Source: Deltaproteobacteria bacterium HGW-Deltaproteobacteria-2 | GTDB taxonomy: Bacteria; Desulfobacterota; Syntrophia; Syntrophales; Smithellaceae | Assembly: GCA_002840505.1 (NCBI GenBank) | Contig: PHBC01000006.1 | Coordinates: 207,595-271,594, forward strand | Length of the DNA stretch: 64,000 bases | Reading direction: 5' to 3' | Notes under the pieces: generated by a model | The model's input: the letters and a program-made list of their open reading frames with translations, nothing else | Database searches by the model: none | What the model was told of the DNA's origin: nothing | Shown: piece after piece, positions 25,746 to 33,785 of the stretch | Layout of the letters: each line of letters starts with the position of its first letter | How positions within the stretch are numbered: the first letter of the stretch is position 1 | Program-made: the position numbers and the translations under genes

Positions 25746-25794
25746 ATAAGTCAATAAACAATGACTCATCAATTTAAGAAGGAGGCGTTGTTCT

Positions 25795-26523
25795 ATGCAA
25801 TACTTTTCCTCCAACAAAAGCAGATTTATTCTTCGTATCTTATTTTTATTTACCTTGCTCAGTACTTGTATCTCTCAAAATCTTTACGCAGAAGACAACT
25901 GGAAGCTGATAAAAAATGATGATGGTATAGAAGTCTATGTCCGCCCATATAAAAATTCTGGTCTCAATGAATGCAAGGGTATCACTACGATTCCTGCTTC
26001 TATGGATATTATTTGTAGACTATTATCTGACGCTACATTACACAAAAAATTCGTACATAATAGCTATGAAAGTTTTGTCATTAAACCATGGGAAAATGGT
26101 CACCTTATACATTATATTGCATTGAAAGCACCTTGGCCTTTAAGGAACAGAGATATTGTTTATGATACTCACGGCGAAATTAATCCTGAAATGAACCGTA
26201 TGATCTTTTATTGCCTGGCTGTAAAAGAACCTCTTGTGCCTTATAAAGATAGAACTGTTCGCATTACAAATTCAGAACATACATGGACGCTTGAAAAAAT
26301 TAGTCCTGATAAGACGCGTGTAACGTATCAAAACTTTACTGAGCCTGTTGCAGCCTACGTTCCTGAATGGGGTGTAAATTTGATAACCAAAGAAACACCT
26401 TATTACTCTTTAAAAAACATGAGAAATATTGTCTTGGAATCAATCAAAGATTCTTCTTATAAGACGCTAGTTTGTCCAGAATTGCCGATAAAAACAGAAG
26501 TAAATAATAAGAACTTGCCATAG
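25795..26523 (+). CDS. Exported START-domain lipid-binding-like protein
   Basis: A 242-residue protein with a signal peptide (hydrophobic FILRILFLFTLLSTCIS, cleavage probably after NLYA near residue 32). The rest matches the START/Bet v1-like fold: NWKLIKNDDGIEVYVRPYKN, ALKAPWPLRNRDIVYDTHGE in two parts, and the C-terminal amphipathic helix around YYSLKNMRNIVLESIK. Such proteins bind a hydrophobic ligand; bacterial exported forms are poorly known. A strong AAGGAGG precedes the ATG. A bidirectional terminator separates it from metK. Confidence 0.88.
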   Translation: MQYFSSNKSRFILRILFLFTLLSTCISQNLYAEDNWKLIKNDDGIEVYVRPYKNSGLNECKGITTIPASMDIICRLLSDATLHKKFVHNSYESFVIKPWENGHLIHYIALKAPWPLRNRDIVYDTHGEINPEMNRMIFYCLAVKEPLVPYKDRTVRITNSEHTWTLEKISPDKTRVTYQNFTEPVAAYVPEWGVNLITKETPYYSLKNMRNIVLESIKDSSYKTLVCPELPIKTEVNNKNLP

Positions 26524-26594
26524 TACAGGATTCACGGACTATGTCCATCAAGCCAAGTATAAAGATAAACAAAATTAACTTGAAATATATATAT

Positions 26595-26630
26595 AAAAAA
26601 GCCCGCTCTCAAAAGGGAGCGGGCTTTTTT
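26595..26630. terminator. Bidirectional rho-independent terminator
   Basis: AAAAAAGCCCGCTC-tcaaaagg-GAGCGGGCTTTTTT: an 8-bp GC stem flanked by A-run and T-run, between the converging START-domain and metK genes. Confidence 0.9.
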
Positions 26631-26652
26631 ATATAAGATGCAAGTATGGTGA

Positions 26653-27846
26653 TTACTTTTTAGACTTCAATCCGGCTGCTTCACGAAGCGCATCCACACG
26701 ATCCGTCTTTTCCCAGGGGAATCCCGGGCGGCCGAAATGACCGTAGTTGCAACTCTTGCGATAGCTCCAGCCTTTGGGTGTTGTCAGTCCCAAATCCTTA
26801 ATCATCATTGCCGGACGGAAATCAAAAATATCTCCTTCCATGAGAATCTTTTCAATTTTTTGCTCCGGGATTGCCTCTGTACCATAGGTGCAGACATTGA
26901 TGCTGAGCGGTGTGGCAACGCCAATTGCGTAGGCAATCTGGATTTCACATTTGTCGGCCAGTCTGGCTGCTACAATATTCTTGGCGGCATAACGGGCGTA
27001 ATAGGCAGCAGAACGATCTACTTTGGAGGGATCTTTGCCGGAAAAAGCACCGCCGCCGTGAGAACCGACTCCTCCATAAGAATCCACGATAATTTTCCGA
27101 CCCGTGACACCGGAATCGCCACTGGGGCCGCCGATTACAAATCGACCTGTAGGATTAATCAAAAATTCCGTCTTGTTGGTCAGCATTCCCGTCTTGTCGA
27201 GAACCTGATGAGCGATTTCTATCAAATCCTTGCGAATTCGTTTTAACGGTACGTCGCATGTCTGATGGGAAATAACGACGGTCGTAATTTTCACGGCTTT
27301 TCCATCTTCATGTAATACGCTGACCTGCGCTTTGGAATCGGGGCGGAGATATTCAATAGCCTTTTCCTTGCGGAGTTTAGTCAGCTCCTCCAGTAATCGA
27401 TGCGAATAAACTATGGGAGCAGGCATCATTTGCGGGGTGGCATATGAAGCATAGCCGAACATCATACCCTGATCACCGGCACCCTGATTTTCAGGCTTAT
27501 CACGGTCGACACCTTGTTTGATATCCGGTGATTGACCGTGAATGGCGGAAACGTAATTAAAAGTGTCCCAGCTGAAGTTCTCGCACGGGTCATCGTAACC
27601 GATGTCTTTGACGACTTGTCGCGCGATGGCCTGGGGATTGATTTTGTTCCAGTTTTTACAGGTGATTTCTCCTAGATTAACGACGATATTCGGTCCCACA
27701 GCCGTTTCGCAGCCTACGTGAGAATGCTTATCCTGCTCCAGGCATGCGTCCAGAATCGCGTCGGAAATCTGATCGCATACTTTATCCGGATGTCCTTCTG
27801 AAACCGATTCCGAAGTGTAAATGTGACGAGTGCTTAGTTTACTCAT
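26653..27846 (-). CDS. metK: S-adenosylmethionine synthetase
   Basis: Makes S-adenosylmethionine from methionine and ATP. The 397 residues show TSESVSEGHPDKVCDQISDA (about 11-30), the GAGDQGMMFGYA signature (about 121-132) and the phosphate-binding GGGAFSGKDPSKVDRSAAY (about 266-284). Length and motifs are canonical. The leader before it (27850-28020) contains a family C repeat, and the terminator of the thioesterase gene lies further upstream; no recognised SAM riboswitch was found. Confidence 0.98.
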   Translation of the reverse strand: MSKLSTRHIYTSESVSEGHPDKVCDQISDAILDACLEQDKHSHVGCETAVGPNIVVNLGEITCKNWNKINPQAIARQVVKDIGYDDPCENFSWDTFNYVSAIHGQSPDIKQGVDRDKPENQGAGDQGMMFGYASYATPQMMPAPIVYSHRLLEELTKLRKEKAIEYLRPDSKAQVSVLHEDGKAVKITTVVISHQTCDVPLKRIRKDLIEIAHQVLDKTGMLTNKTEFLINPTGRFVIGGPSGDSGVTGRKIIVDSYGGVGSHGGGAFSGKDPSKVDRSAAYYARYAAKNIVAARLADKCEIQIAYAIGVATPLSINVCTYGTEAIPEQKIEKILMEGDIFDFRPAMMIKDLGLTTPKGWSYRKSCNYGHFGRPGFPWEKTDRVDALREAAGLKSKK

Positions 27847-27891
27847 TTTATTTTTATTACCTCTCTATTAGATTTTGCGTTCATTTTTTTT

Positions 27892-28005
27892 GTGAAACTC
27901 CAATTCCGAAAGCATAGCGCAACGGAATTGGTAAGTTGAATCCCGACGCTGTCGGGACACAACGGAGTTATGAACACCATAGCTTTGGGATTCATACCCG
28001 TGATT
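27892..28005. repeat. Dispersed repeat (family C)
   Basis: GTGAAACTCCAATTCCG, AAAGCATAGCGCAACGG, AATTGGTAAGTTGAATCCCG, ACGCTGTCGGGACAC, then AGCTTTGGGATTCATACCCGTGATT. Same plan as 19609-19718 and 31556-31679, with CCCGACgctGTCGGG as second hairpin. It lies in the metK leader. Confidence 0.78.
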
Positions 28006-28020
28006 CAAACTTCCTTAAAA

Positions 28021-28052
28021 CAAAAAGCCCGCGCCAAAGGGCAACGGGCTCA
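28021..28052 (-). terminator. Terminator between the thioesterase gene and metK
   Basis: Minus strand: GAGCCCG-TTGCC-CTTT-GGCG-CGGGCTTTTTGTTTT, an outer AGCCCG/CGGGCT stem with inner GCC/GGC pairs and a T-rich tail. It lies 110 bases after the thioesterase stop and about 175 bases before metK, so it could end the first transcript or attenuate metK. Confidence 0.7.
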
Positions 28053-28163
28053 TTTTCTTTTGCACCAGCCTTTAGCACATTTTTAGAGCGGAGCAATTAA
28101 CTTGTTTAAATCGCCGCTTTTGTTTGGTTTGATAAAACAAATCATAAACATTTTGTCAAGAAA

Positions 28164-28646
28164 TTATTTTTTAAGAAGAATATCCATCATATTATCCGAT
28201 ACCTGAACGGCCACGACTTCTCCTGTGGCGCAAACCTGACCTTCGGCAATCAGTCTGGATTCCACTACAACTTTGCGCCCTCTGACTTCCTTGACTTTGC
28301 CCCGAATTTCAATTGGTCCATTTAAAGGTGTCGGCAACAAATAATTAACATGTAAAGAAGCTGTCAGAAAGCGAATCGGCGGTAAGGTGTCCATTTCGCG
28401 ATTCTCCGCGCGATATTTGGCTGCCGCGGCCGTGCCGGTGGAGTGGCAATCAATCAGAGATGCGATGAGACCTCCATACGCCATACCGGGAATAGCCATG
28501 TAACAGGCCTTGGGTTGGTGAAGACAGACAGATTCATCTCCGTCCCAGTAACTTTTGATTTGCAGACCATCTTGATTAAGTCGTCCGCATCCGTAACAGT
28601 GGCTTAAATCGTCCGGATAGTAATCCTGAAACGCTTTTTTCTCCAT
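28164..28646 (-). CDS. PaaI-type hotdog-fold acyl-CoA thioesterase
   Basis: A 160-residue hotdog-fold thioesterase. It has CYGCGRLNQDGLQIKSY at the start, the active-site helix region MAYGGLIASLIDCHSTGTAA (about 56-75), and the strands SLHVNYLLPTPLNG and VKEVRGRKVVVESRLI. Relatives hydrolyse aromatic or medium-chain acyl-CoAs and release CoA. A GGAGATACC site precedes the ATG. Its upstream neighbour is a truncated MBL-fold gene. Confidence 0.88.
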   Translation of the reverse strand: MEKKAFQDYYPDDLSHCYGCGRLNQDGLQIKSYWDGDESVCLHQPKACYMAIPGMAYGGLIASLIDCHSTGTAAAAKYRAENREMDTLPPIRFLTASLHVNYLLPTPLNGPIEIRGKVKEVRGRKVVVESRLIAEGQVCATGEVVAVQVSDNMMDILLKK

Positions 28647-28659
28647 GGTATCTCCTTTC

Positions 28660-28827
28660 TCAACTGAATGTAAGTTTTGTTCCCGACATGTTCAAAATAA
28701 ATTGCTTAGGCATTTGTTTTTCCATAGCCATGATTGCTTTTCTGCCTGTACAGTGTGTTGGAATCACATAAGTCGGATGAATATTTTGAAGCTCCTGTGT
28801 CGTGCGATCATTATTCATGGCATTCAT
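28660..28827 (-). pseudogene. C-terminal remnant of an MBL-fold metallohydrolase
   Basis: A 55-codon open stretch on the minus strand ends with IHPTYVIPTHCTGRKAI...MPKQFILNMSGTKLTFS and a TGA. This matches the C-terminus of MBL-fold proteins of the dihydropterin-phosphate synthase-like group (HCTG with metal-binding His, NMSGTKLTF end). No N-terminal part exists: upstream the region is already the NifX-like gene in another frame, overlapping by 17 bases. So most of the gene has been deleted. Confidence 0.65.
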
Positions 28828-29170
28828 GCTTGTGCTGAACGCAGGCGATTCCCGAATCCCTAAGGTTGCCAGCGAGCCAGCTTTCCGTTACGGCTTTCAC
28901 ATCACCGGAACATCCGCGCAAAACATCTATTCCCAGATTGTTCAGAACGTTTACTGCACCTTGTCCCATGTTCCCGGCCAACATAAGTTTCACGCCCTTC
29001 TCGGCAAGTGTCTGGGCAATATTCGATTTGCAACCGCAGCCAGAGGGCGAGGCGATTTTTTCTTCTGCCATGATTTTCTTTTGATCGTTAATTGTAAAGA
29101 CCGTGAAATATTCACAGTGTCCAAAGTGTTCATCAATTTGATTTTGGTATGACGGTAACGCGATTTTCAT
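28811..29170 (-). CDS. NifX/NifB-type dinitrogenase iron-molybdenum cofactor-like protein
   Basis: A 119-residue protein of the NifX/NafY-like fold. It has MKIALPSYQNQIDEHFGHCEYF in two parts (MKIALPSYQNQ, IDEHFGHCEYFTVF), a Cys pair in SPSGCGCKSNIA, and GVKLMLAGNMGQGAVNVL. Such small proteins bind metal-sulfur clusters; most outside nif clusters have unknown roles. ATG 29170 has AAAGGAGC before it; the longer frame to 29233 is unlikely. It pairs with the DUF134 gene upstream, a frequent neighbourhood that often also includes Mrp-type ATPases, not present here. Confidence 0.88.
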   Translation of the reverse strand: MKIALPSYQNQIDEHFGHCEYFTVFTINDQKKIMAEEKIASPSGCGCKSNIAQTLAEKGVKLMLAGNMGQGAVNVLNNLGIDVLRGCSGDVKAVTESWLAGNLRDSGIACVQHKHECHE

Positions 29171-29187
29171 GTATTGCTCCTTTAAAA

Positions 29188-29535
29188 TTATTGATTGTTT
29201 GTTCCAGCCCTGCGGCCTTTCCCCTGGCCGCAAGATGTATTTTCGCCTAAATTAACTTCTTCGCCTTCGATCTTCAGCGCTTTCCCGTGCAGCAGAACGT
29301 CAGCTATTTTTTTGTGTGCCGCTTCAATTATCCTACCAAACGTCTGGCGGGAAATGTTCATTTTGGCCGCTGCTTCTTCCTGATACAACTGTTCATAATC
29401 CGCAAGACGAATAGCTTCAAATTCATCCAGATTCAAAACAATCTCCTCCAAATCCACAGTAGGTATTCCCCGTGGTTTGAAATAATTTTTGTCAGGCATT
29501 CCACCGATATTCCGGCGACATTTGGGGCGGGGCAT
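29188..29535 (-). CDS. DUF134 family DNA-binding protein
   Basis: A 115-residue UPF0251/DUF134 protein. It starts MPRPKCRRNIGGMP, contains VLNLDEFEAIRLADYE and the helix-turn-helix AAAKMNISRQTFGRIIEAAH (about 55-74), resembling sigma-70 region 4. Proteins of this family lie beside NifX-like genes and probably regulate them. The NifX-like gene follows after 17 bases, so the two form an operon. The gap 29536-29760 shows no gene. Confidence 0.9.
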   Translation of the reverse strand: MPRPKCRRNIGGMPDKNYFKPRGIPTVDLEEIVLNLDEFEAIRLADYEQLYQEEAAAKMNISRQTFGRIIEAAHKKIADVLLHGKALKIEGEEVNLGENTSCGQGKGRRAGTNNQ

Positions 29536-29760
29536 TTGTCTTCATTGCTCCTTTTAGTTATTATAAGCATATGCCCATAACTTGTCAAAGAATAAATTTT
29601 TTCTGCTTACCAGAAAGTAAGATAAGAAGATGATTGTTCTTGCGTTTTTGCAATAATATATTTATTGTTAGAATACAATGAATGGCCGCAGTATTATTAA
29701 TAGGGAACAAATAACCATGCGATTTCCTTCAGCTTTAAATAAAGAGGAGGGCATAAATAT

Positions 29761-30128
29761 ATGGGTATCACTAATGCGTTTCTGTATGTTTTCACAGGTT
29801 TGTTGGCCGGACTATTAAGCGGCCTCATCGGTATTGGCGGCGGAACTATTATAGTCCCGATTCTCGTAATATTTGCCGGTCTTTCCCAAAAAATGGCCCA
29901 GGGAACAACCTTGGCTTTATTGGTTCCACCAATAGGCATACTTGCCGCGTGGACATACTATAACAAGTATATGTTGATTTTCCAATTGCTGCATTAATCT
30001 GCGTTGGTTTCATATTTGGCGGTCTAATTGGCGCAAAATTTGCCACCAATTTATCTAATCAAACATTGGAAAGAATATTCGGAATAGCATTACTGATCAT
30101 TTCTATAAAAATGATTTTCTCGAAGTAA
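29761..30128 (+). pseudogene. TSUP (TauE/SafE) family transporter, frameshifted
   Basis: The first frame gives FTGLLAGLLSGLIGIGGGTI, VPILVIFAGLSQKMAQGTT and AAWTYYNK, typical of TauE/SafE-type sulfite/organosulfonate exporters, and then hits a stop at 29995-29997. From 29970 another frame continues the family sequence (YVDFPIAALICVGFIFGG, LIGAKFATNLSNQTLERIFG) to a stop at 30126-30128. One missing base near 29968 explains the break. Restored, the product is about 122 residues, the half-size TSUP form. It could be a real mutation or a sequencing error. Confidence 0.8.
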
Positions 30129-30209
30129 AGATTGATAAAAGAATTATTGATTGACCACTATATTAAATAAGGATGTTGCATTTAAAAGGGGAATAAAGAG
30201 GAGATACGT

Positions 30210-31541
30210 ATGGATAAGAATTTAGTGATTATAGGTGGCGGTGCGGGTGGCGCATCCACAGCCGCCGAAGCAAAACGCAATGACCCTTCTTTGAAAGTTA
30301 CTATTCTGCAAGAAGGTAAGTTTGTTGCTTACGCATCATGTCCAACTCCTTATTATATTGGTAATCTCATCAAGGATGCTAACAATCTGGTTGCACGAAC
30401 GCCGGAGAGATTCAGCGAAGATGGAATCGATGTGCAGCTTAATACTCCGGTTATAAATATAGATACTAAGGCGGGTGTCGCTGAAACAAAAGATAGCCGC
30501 CGGTTTCCCTATGATTTTTTAATGATGAGCACCGGAACCTCTGCGATTGTGCCAGACATTACCGGTATCGATCTGCCTGGTGTCTTTTTACTGAGAAATC
30601 TCGAAAATGCCATATCCATCAAAACATGGTTGCGAGAGAAAAATGCAAAGCGTGTTGTGATCATCGGGGGCGGTTTCATTGGCTTGGAAATGAGTGAAAC
30701 ACTGCATGCTGCAAACATTAAAACAACTATCATCCATAAGGATTCGCTGCCGGCCAATCGCTGGGACGCAGCCCTGTCTGCAATTATGCTCGAAGAACTA
30801 CAAGCGCATGGCGTGGAATTCATAGCCAATGCACAAGCAAATGCTATTGAAAAAGGAACGAGTGCGCCGCTTAAAGTAACAACAGATAAAGGCTTTTGGG
30901 AAGGGGATCTGGTTTTATTGGCTGTAGGTGTTCGTCCAGACGCGCGACTGGCAAAATCCATCGGTCTCGATATAGGCAAAACCGGCGCGATTGCCGTAAA
31001 TTTCGCTCAACAAACATCTTTGGAAAGTATATATGCGGCTGGTGACTGCTGTGAGTCATTTCATAAGGTCAGCCGCCGCTGGGTAAATATCCCTCTCGGT
31101 GATATTGCCAACAAACAGGGACGCGTCGCCGGACGCAACATCGCTGGCAAACCTTTAACTTTTGACGGCATTGTCGGCGCTCAGTCTTTCCGACTTTTTG
31201 ATCTGGAATGCGCGGCAACCGGCCTATCGGAAAAAGAAGCTCTTGCCGTTGGGTATGTGCCGGTCAGTAACATTACGTGGGGTAGTGCAATGGCGCCTGC
31301 ATTAGGTATGAGAAAAATCGGCCTGAAACTTATAGCCGATAAATCATCAGGCAAACTGCTGGGAGCGCAGGCTGTCGGAGTAGCCGGTGCTGTAGGCAGG
31401 ATCAACGCGCTCTCCGTCGCACTCTGGGCTGGAATGGATCTTGATCAGATCGGCTATCTGGATCTGGCTTACGCACCTCCCTTCAGCGCGGCGTGGGACA
31501 TCATTCATAATGCTGCGCAGGCGTTGCGCCGTATAATATAA
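30210..31541 (+). CDS. FAD-dependent CoA-disulfide reductase/NADH oxidase-like protein
   Basis: A 443-residue pyridine nucleotide-disulfide oxidoreductase. FAD motif IIGGGAGGASTAAEAKR is at about 7-23; the redox cysteine is in ASCPTPYYIG (about 43), matching the single-Cys CoA-disulfide reductase group; NAD motif VVIIGGGFIGLEMSE is at about 149-163; and the second FAD site IYAAGDCCE at about 273-281. Candidates are CoA-disulfide, persulfide or polysulfide reductase or H2O-forming NADH oxidase. GAGGAGATACGT precedes the ATG. Confidence 0.9.
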   Translation: MDKNLVIIGGGAGGASTAAEAKRNDPSLKVTILQEGKFVAYASCPTPYYIGNLIKDANNLVARTPERFSEDGIDVQLNTPVINIDTKAGVAETKDSRRFPYDFLMMSTGTSAIVPDITGIDLPGVFLLRNLENAISIKTWLREKNAKRVVIIGGGFIGLEMSETLHAANIKTTIIHKDSLPANRWDAALSAIMLEELQAHGVEFIANAQANAIEKGTSAPLKVTTDKGFWEGDLVLLAVGVRPDARLAKSIGLDIGKTGAIAVNFAQQTSLESIYAAGDCCESFHKVSRRWVNIPLGDIANKQGRVAGRNIAGKPLTFDGIVGAQSFRLFDLECAATGLSEKEALAVGYVPVSNITWGSAMAPALGMRKIGLKLIADKSSGKLLGAQAVGVAGAVGRINALSVALWAGMDLDQIGYLDLAYAPPFSAAWDIIHNAAQALRRII

Positions 31542-31555
31542 TGTTTTGTTTATTC

Positions 31556-31679
31556 GTGAAACTCCAATTCCGAAAGCGAAGCGCGGCGGAATTGGTAAGT
31601 TGAATCCCGATACATCGTGACAAAGCGGAGAGTATAATACCACGCAGCTTGCTTGCTTTGGGGTTTCATCCCCGTGATT
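31556..31679. repeat. Dispersed repeat (family C)
   Basis: GTGAAACTCCAATTCCG, AAAGCGAAGCGCGG, CGGAATTGGTAAGTTGAATC, CCGATACATCG, then CTTGCTTTGGGGTTTCATCC and CCGTGATT. CCAATTCCG/CGGAATTGG and TGAAACTCC/GGGGTTTCA pair. It ends 3 bases before the Crp/Fnr stop. Confidence 0.8.
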
Positions 31680-31681
31680 GG

Positions 31682-32362
31682 TTACTCGCCTTCTGCCAGT
31701 TGTTCCAGCGCTTTATGATCGAGAATGGTGATGACACGGCCTGATGTGGAGAGGATACCGTCATTAGCCATTTTTCTGAGGGCTCGGGAAAGTGCTTCCG
31801 GCGTGGCGCCAATAATCTTAGACAGTTCACGTTGGGAAATCGTTAATTCCACCGCAGTTTTTTTGTCTGATGCATTCTTTGGTAATGAATGGCGCAGGAA
31901 AGATGCCAGCCGTCCGGGAATTTCTTTTAAGGCGAGAGATTCGATGAGGGCCATGGAATCCTTGAGGCGCTGGGATAGTATCTGAATGATGTTGAACAAG
32001 AGCGCTGGTTCCTGCCTTGCTGTTTCCTCCATGACCGTGCCGGGAATTAAAAGAACTGCAGCATCTTCAATGGCCATGGCGGAAGCCGGAAAGGAATCGG
32101 TTGCAAACGCCGTGCACAGACCGAAAGGATCTCCCGGACCGAGCAGTTGCAGGGTCTGTTCTTTGCCTTCCGCTGAACTCCGGTAGAGTTTTAACTGTCC
32201 GGAGATGACCACATAAAATGATCGGATAGGATCTGTTTCGCCGATAACCATCTCACCCGGTTTAAATTTTTTGTATGTTGCCTGCTGCGCCAGTAAACTT
32301 ATTTTTTCTGAAGAAACTCCCTGAAACAGGCTAATATCCTTTATCTGTTTTGTAATATCCAT
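31682..32362 (-). CDS. Crp/Fnr-family transcriptional regulator with FNR-type DNA reading helix
   Basis: A 226-residue regulator. The cyclic-nucleotide-like sensor domain covers about residues 1-125; the C-terminal winged helix has ISQRELSKIIGATPEALSRALR, where E-x2-SR is the FNR arrangement that reads TTGAT. Only one cysteine is present, so there is no FNR iron-sulfur cluster, which points to a Dnr/heme or other sensor. ATG 32362 is preferred over the ATG 30 bases upstream. A perfect FNR box (32384-32397) lies just upstream, shared with the divergent RND operon side, so autoregulation is likely. Confidence 0.9.
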   Translation of the reverse strand: MDITKQIKDISLFQGVSSEKISLLAQQATYKKFKPGEMVIGETDPIRSFYVVISGQLKLYRSSAEGKEQTLQLLGPGDPFGLCTAFATDSFPASAMAIEDAAVLLIPGTVMEETARQEPALLFNIIQILSQRLKDSMALIESLALKEIPGRLASFLRHSLPKNASDKKTAVELTISQRELSKIIGATPEALSRALRKMANDGILSTSGRVITILDHKALEQLAEGE

Positions 32363-32515
32363 ATGAAAAAATATTCTCCCGCGTTGATTCAAATCAATGA
32401 AATATTAAATATCAGTGTGTATTCATAAAATCAAAATCAGATATTTTTTATCACAGATGCAAAAGAGAAACAAAATATATTATTTATAAGGAGAAACCGG
32501 AATGAGTAATTCAAA
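32358..32515. repeat. Promoter-region duplication, copy 1
   Basis: About 158 bases, from the Crp/Fnr start codon to an ATGAGTAATTCA start, are repeated at 37094-37249. Shared landmarks in order: ATATCCAT, AAAAATATTCTC, CGCGTTGATT..ATCAAT, AATATTAAAT, GTGTATTCATAAAATCAAAA, AGAAACAAAATA, TTTATAAGGAGAAA, ATGAGTAATTCA. Most bases between these agree. Confidence 0.85.
32384..32397. promoter_or_regulatory. FNR/Dnr-type box, copy 1
   Basis: TTGAT-TCAA-ATCAA is a perfect match to the FNR-family consensus TTGATnnnnATCAA. It lies 22 bases from the Crp/Fnr start codon and about 290 bases before the RND adaptor gene. Confidence 0.78.
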
Positions 32516-32603
32516 ACGATTTAAGTGGACACACGAAAGTGTTGGTATTATAAATAAAACGATAATTCCCAGGTATATTGGAATAGGAGGCCAAAGCCTA
32601 TGA
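32502..32603 (+). CDS. Short open frame starting at the duplicated trxA start (probable remnant)
   Basis: Thirty-three codons begin with the same ATAAGGAGAAA ribosome site and MSNS start as trxA (37236), then diverge and end at TGA 32601-32603, overlapping another 24-codon frame (32600-32674) preceded by AGGAGG. Nothing resembles thioredoxin after residue 4. It is best seen as what remains of the duplicated trxA start; whether a peptide is made is unknown. Confidence 0.3.
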   Translation: MSNSKRFKWTHESVGIINKTIIPRYIGIGGQSL

Positions 32604-32687
32604 ATATGGAACAGTTGATTTCCGTAATATTACATTTCTTGAATAATTTGAATATTAATCATAACGCCCATTAATGGAGAAACAACC

Positions 32688-33785
32688 ATGGAATTGAAAA
32701 GTTATCACAGGTTGATGGCATCCTGTTTTCTAGCGGCAATGATCGTGCTTGCCGGTATGACAGCAGGCTGCAAAGACAAGACGGAAGAGAAGGCGATTAA
32801 ACGTCCTGAGATTACCGGTGTTGCTGTTTCTCCCGTTTTAATGTCAAAGGTTGACGATATCTATGAAGCCACCGGGACCGTGCGGGCAAACAGCACCAGC
32901 ATTGTTGCCAGCCGGGTAATGGGTACAGTCACTTCCCTCTCTGTTCGGGAAGGCGACTCTGTGAAAGAGGGACAGGTTCTCTTGACTATTGATGACCGGG
33001 ATGCCGCCCAGAGGGTGCGTGCCGCAGGTATGGCAGTGGAGTCGGCAAAACAAAGTCAGTCTTTGGCGGAAAAAACCTGGCGGCGGTATAAAAAACTCTA
33101 TGATGAAAATGTCATTTCCCTCCAGGAGATGGACCAGATGGATGCGCGGAAGAAAGTAGCGGATGCCGAATATGAACGTATAAAGTCCATAGCGGAGGAA
33201 GCAGGGACGTACCTTTCTTTTGCCCGAGTTACCGCGCCGATCTCCGGCAGGATAACAGAGAAACGCATAGATGCCGGCAGTATGGCCACTCCCGGCATGC
33301 CCCTACTGGTTATTGAGAGCGGGGGCAGTTCTTACATCGAAGTGTCCATTGATGCCGGTCTCGGGGCTAAGGTAAAAACAGGCATGGTAGTGGAAGCCAT
33401 CGTCGAGACCATGGATCGGCCTCTTCCGGGAATGATCCGGGAGGTTTTCCCTTCTGTTGATCCCTTATCCCGGACTTTTACGGTCAAGGTGGAAATCAGG
33501 AATGTCAATCTACGAAGTGGATTGTTTGCCCGTGTGCGGATTCCAGTAGGTAAGAGGGAGACAATCCTGGTGCCTGAAACAGCCATTGTTCAAAAAGGAC
33601 AGCTAACGGGCGTTTATGCCGTTGATGGCCAAGGCATTGTCACGTATCGTCTGGTTCGTAAAGGAAACGCCTCTGCCGGCGGCACGGAGATTTTGTCGGG
33701 ACTTACTGTAAATGACCGGATCATTACGGCAGGAATCGAAAAGGTAATAGATGGCGGTTTGATAACGGGAGAAAAAACAAAATGA
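32688..33785 (+). CDS. RND efflux periplasmic adaptor lipoprotein
   Basis: A 365-residue membrane-fusion protein (AcrA/MdtA type). The signal peptide ends in a lipobox (MTAGC, Cys about 28). The lipoyl-like half-motifs are [20 protein letters not shown] and [21 protein letters not shown], with a helical hairpin between them (about 105-165), then the beta-barrel and membrane-proximal domains. GGAGAAACAACC precedes the ATG. Its stop overlaps the permease start by 4 bases. No outer-membrane channel gene follows. Confidence 0.93.
   Translation: MELKSYHRLMASCFLAAMIVLAGMTAGCKDKTEEKAIKRPEITGVAVSPVLMSKVDDIYEATGTVRANSTSIVASRVMGTVTSLSVREGDSVKEGQVLLTIDDRDAAQRVRAAGMAVESAKQSQSLAEKTWRRYKKLYDENVISLQEMDQMDARKKVADAEYERIKSIAEEAGTYLSFARVTAPISGRITEKRIDAGSMATPGMPLLVIESGGSSYIEVSIDAGLGAKVKTGMVVEAIVETMDRPLPGMIREVFPSVDPLSRTFTVKVEIRNVNLRSGLFARVRIPVGKRETILVPETAIVQKGQLTGVYAVDGQGIVTYRLVRKGNASAGGTEILSGLTVNDRIITAGIEKVIDGGLITGEKTK

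Noticed and set aside
27850..28060. SAM-I, SAM-II or SAH riboswitch before metK
   Set aside because: I looked for the conserved core of each class on the minus strand and could not match it; only hairpins and a repeat are visible.
29995..29997. Stop in the TSUP gene as a recoded codon like the selenoprotein TGA
   Set aside because: The stop is TAA in the shifted frame; family sequence resumes only in another frame, so a frameshift explains it.
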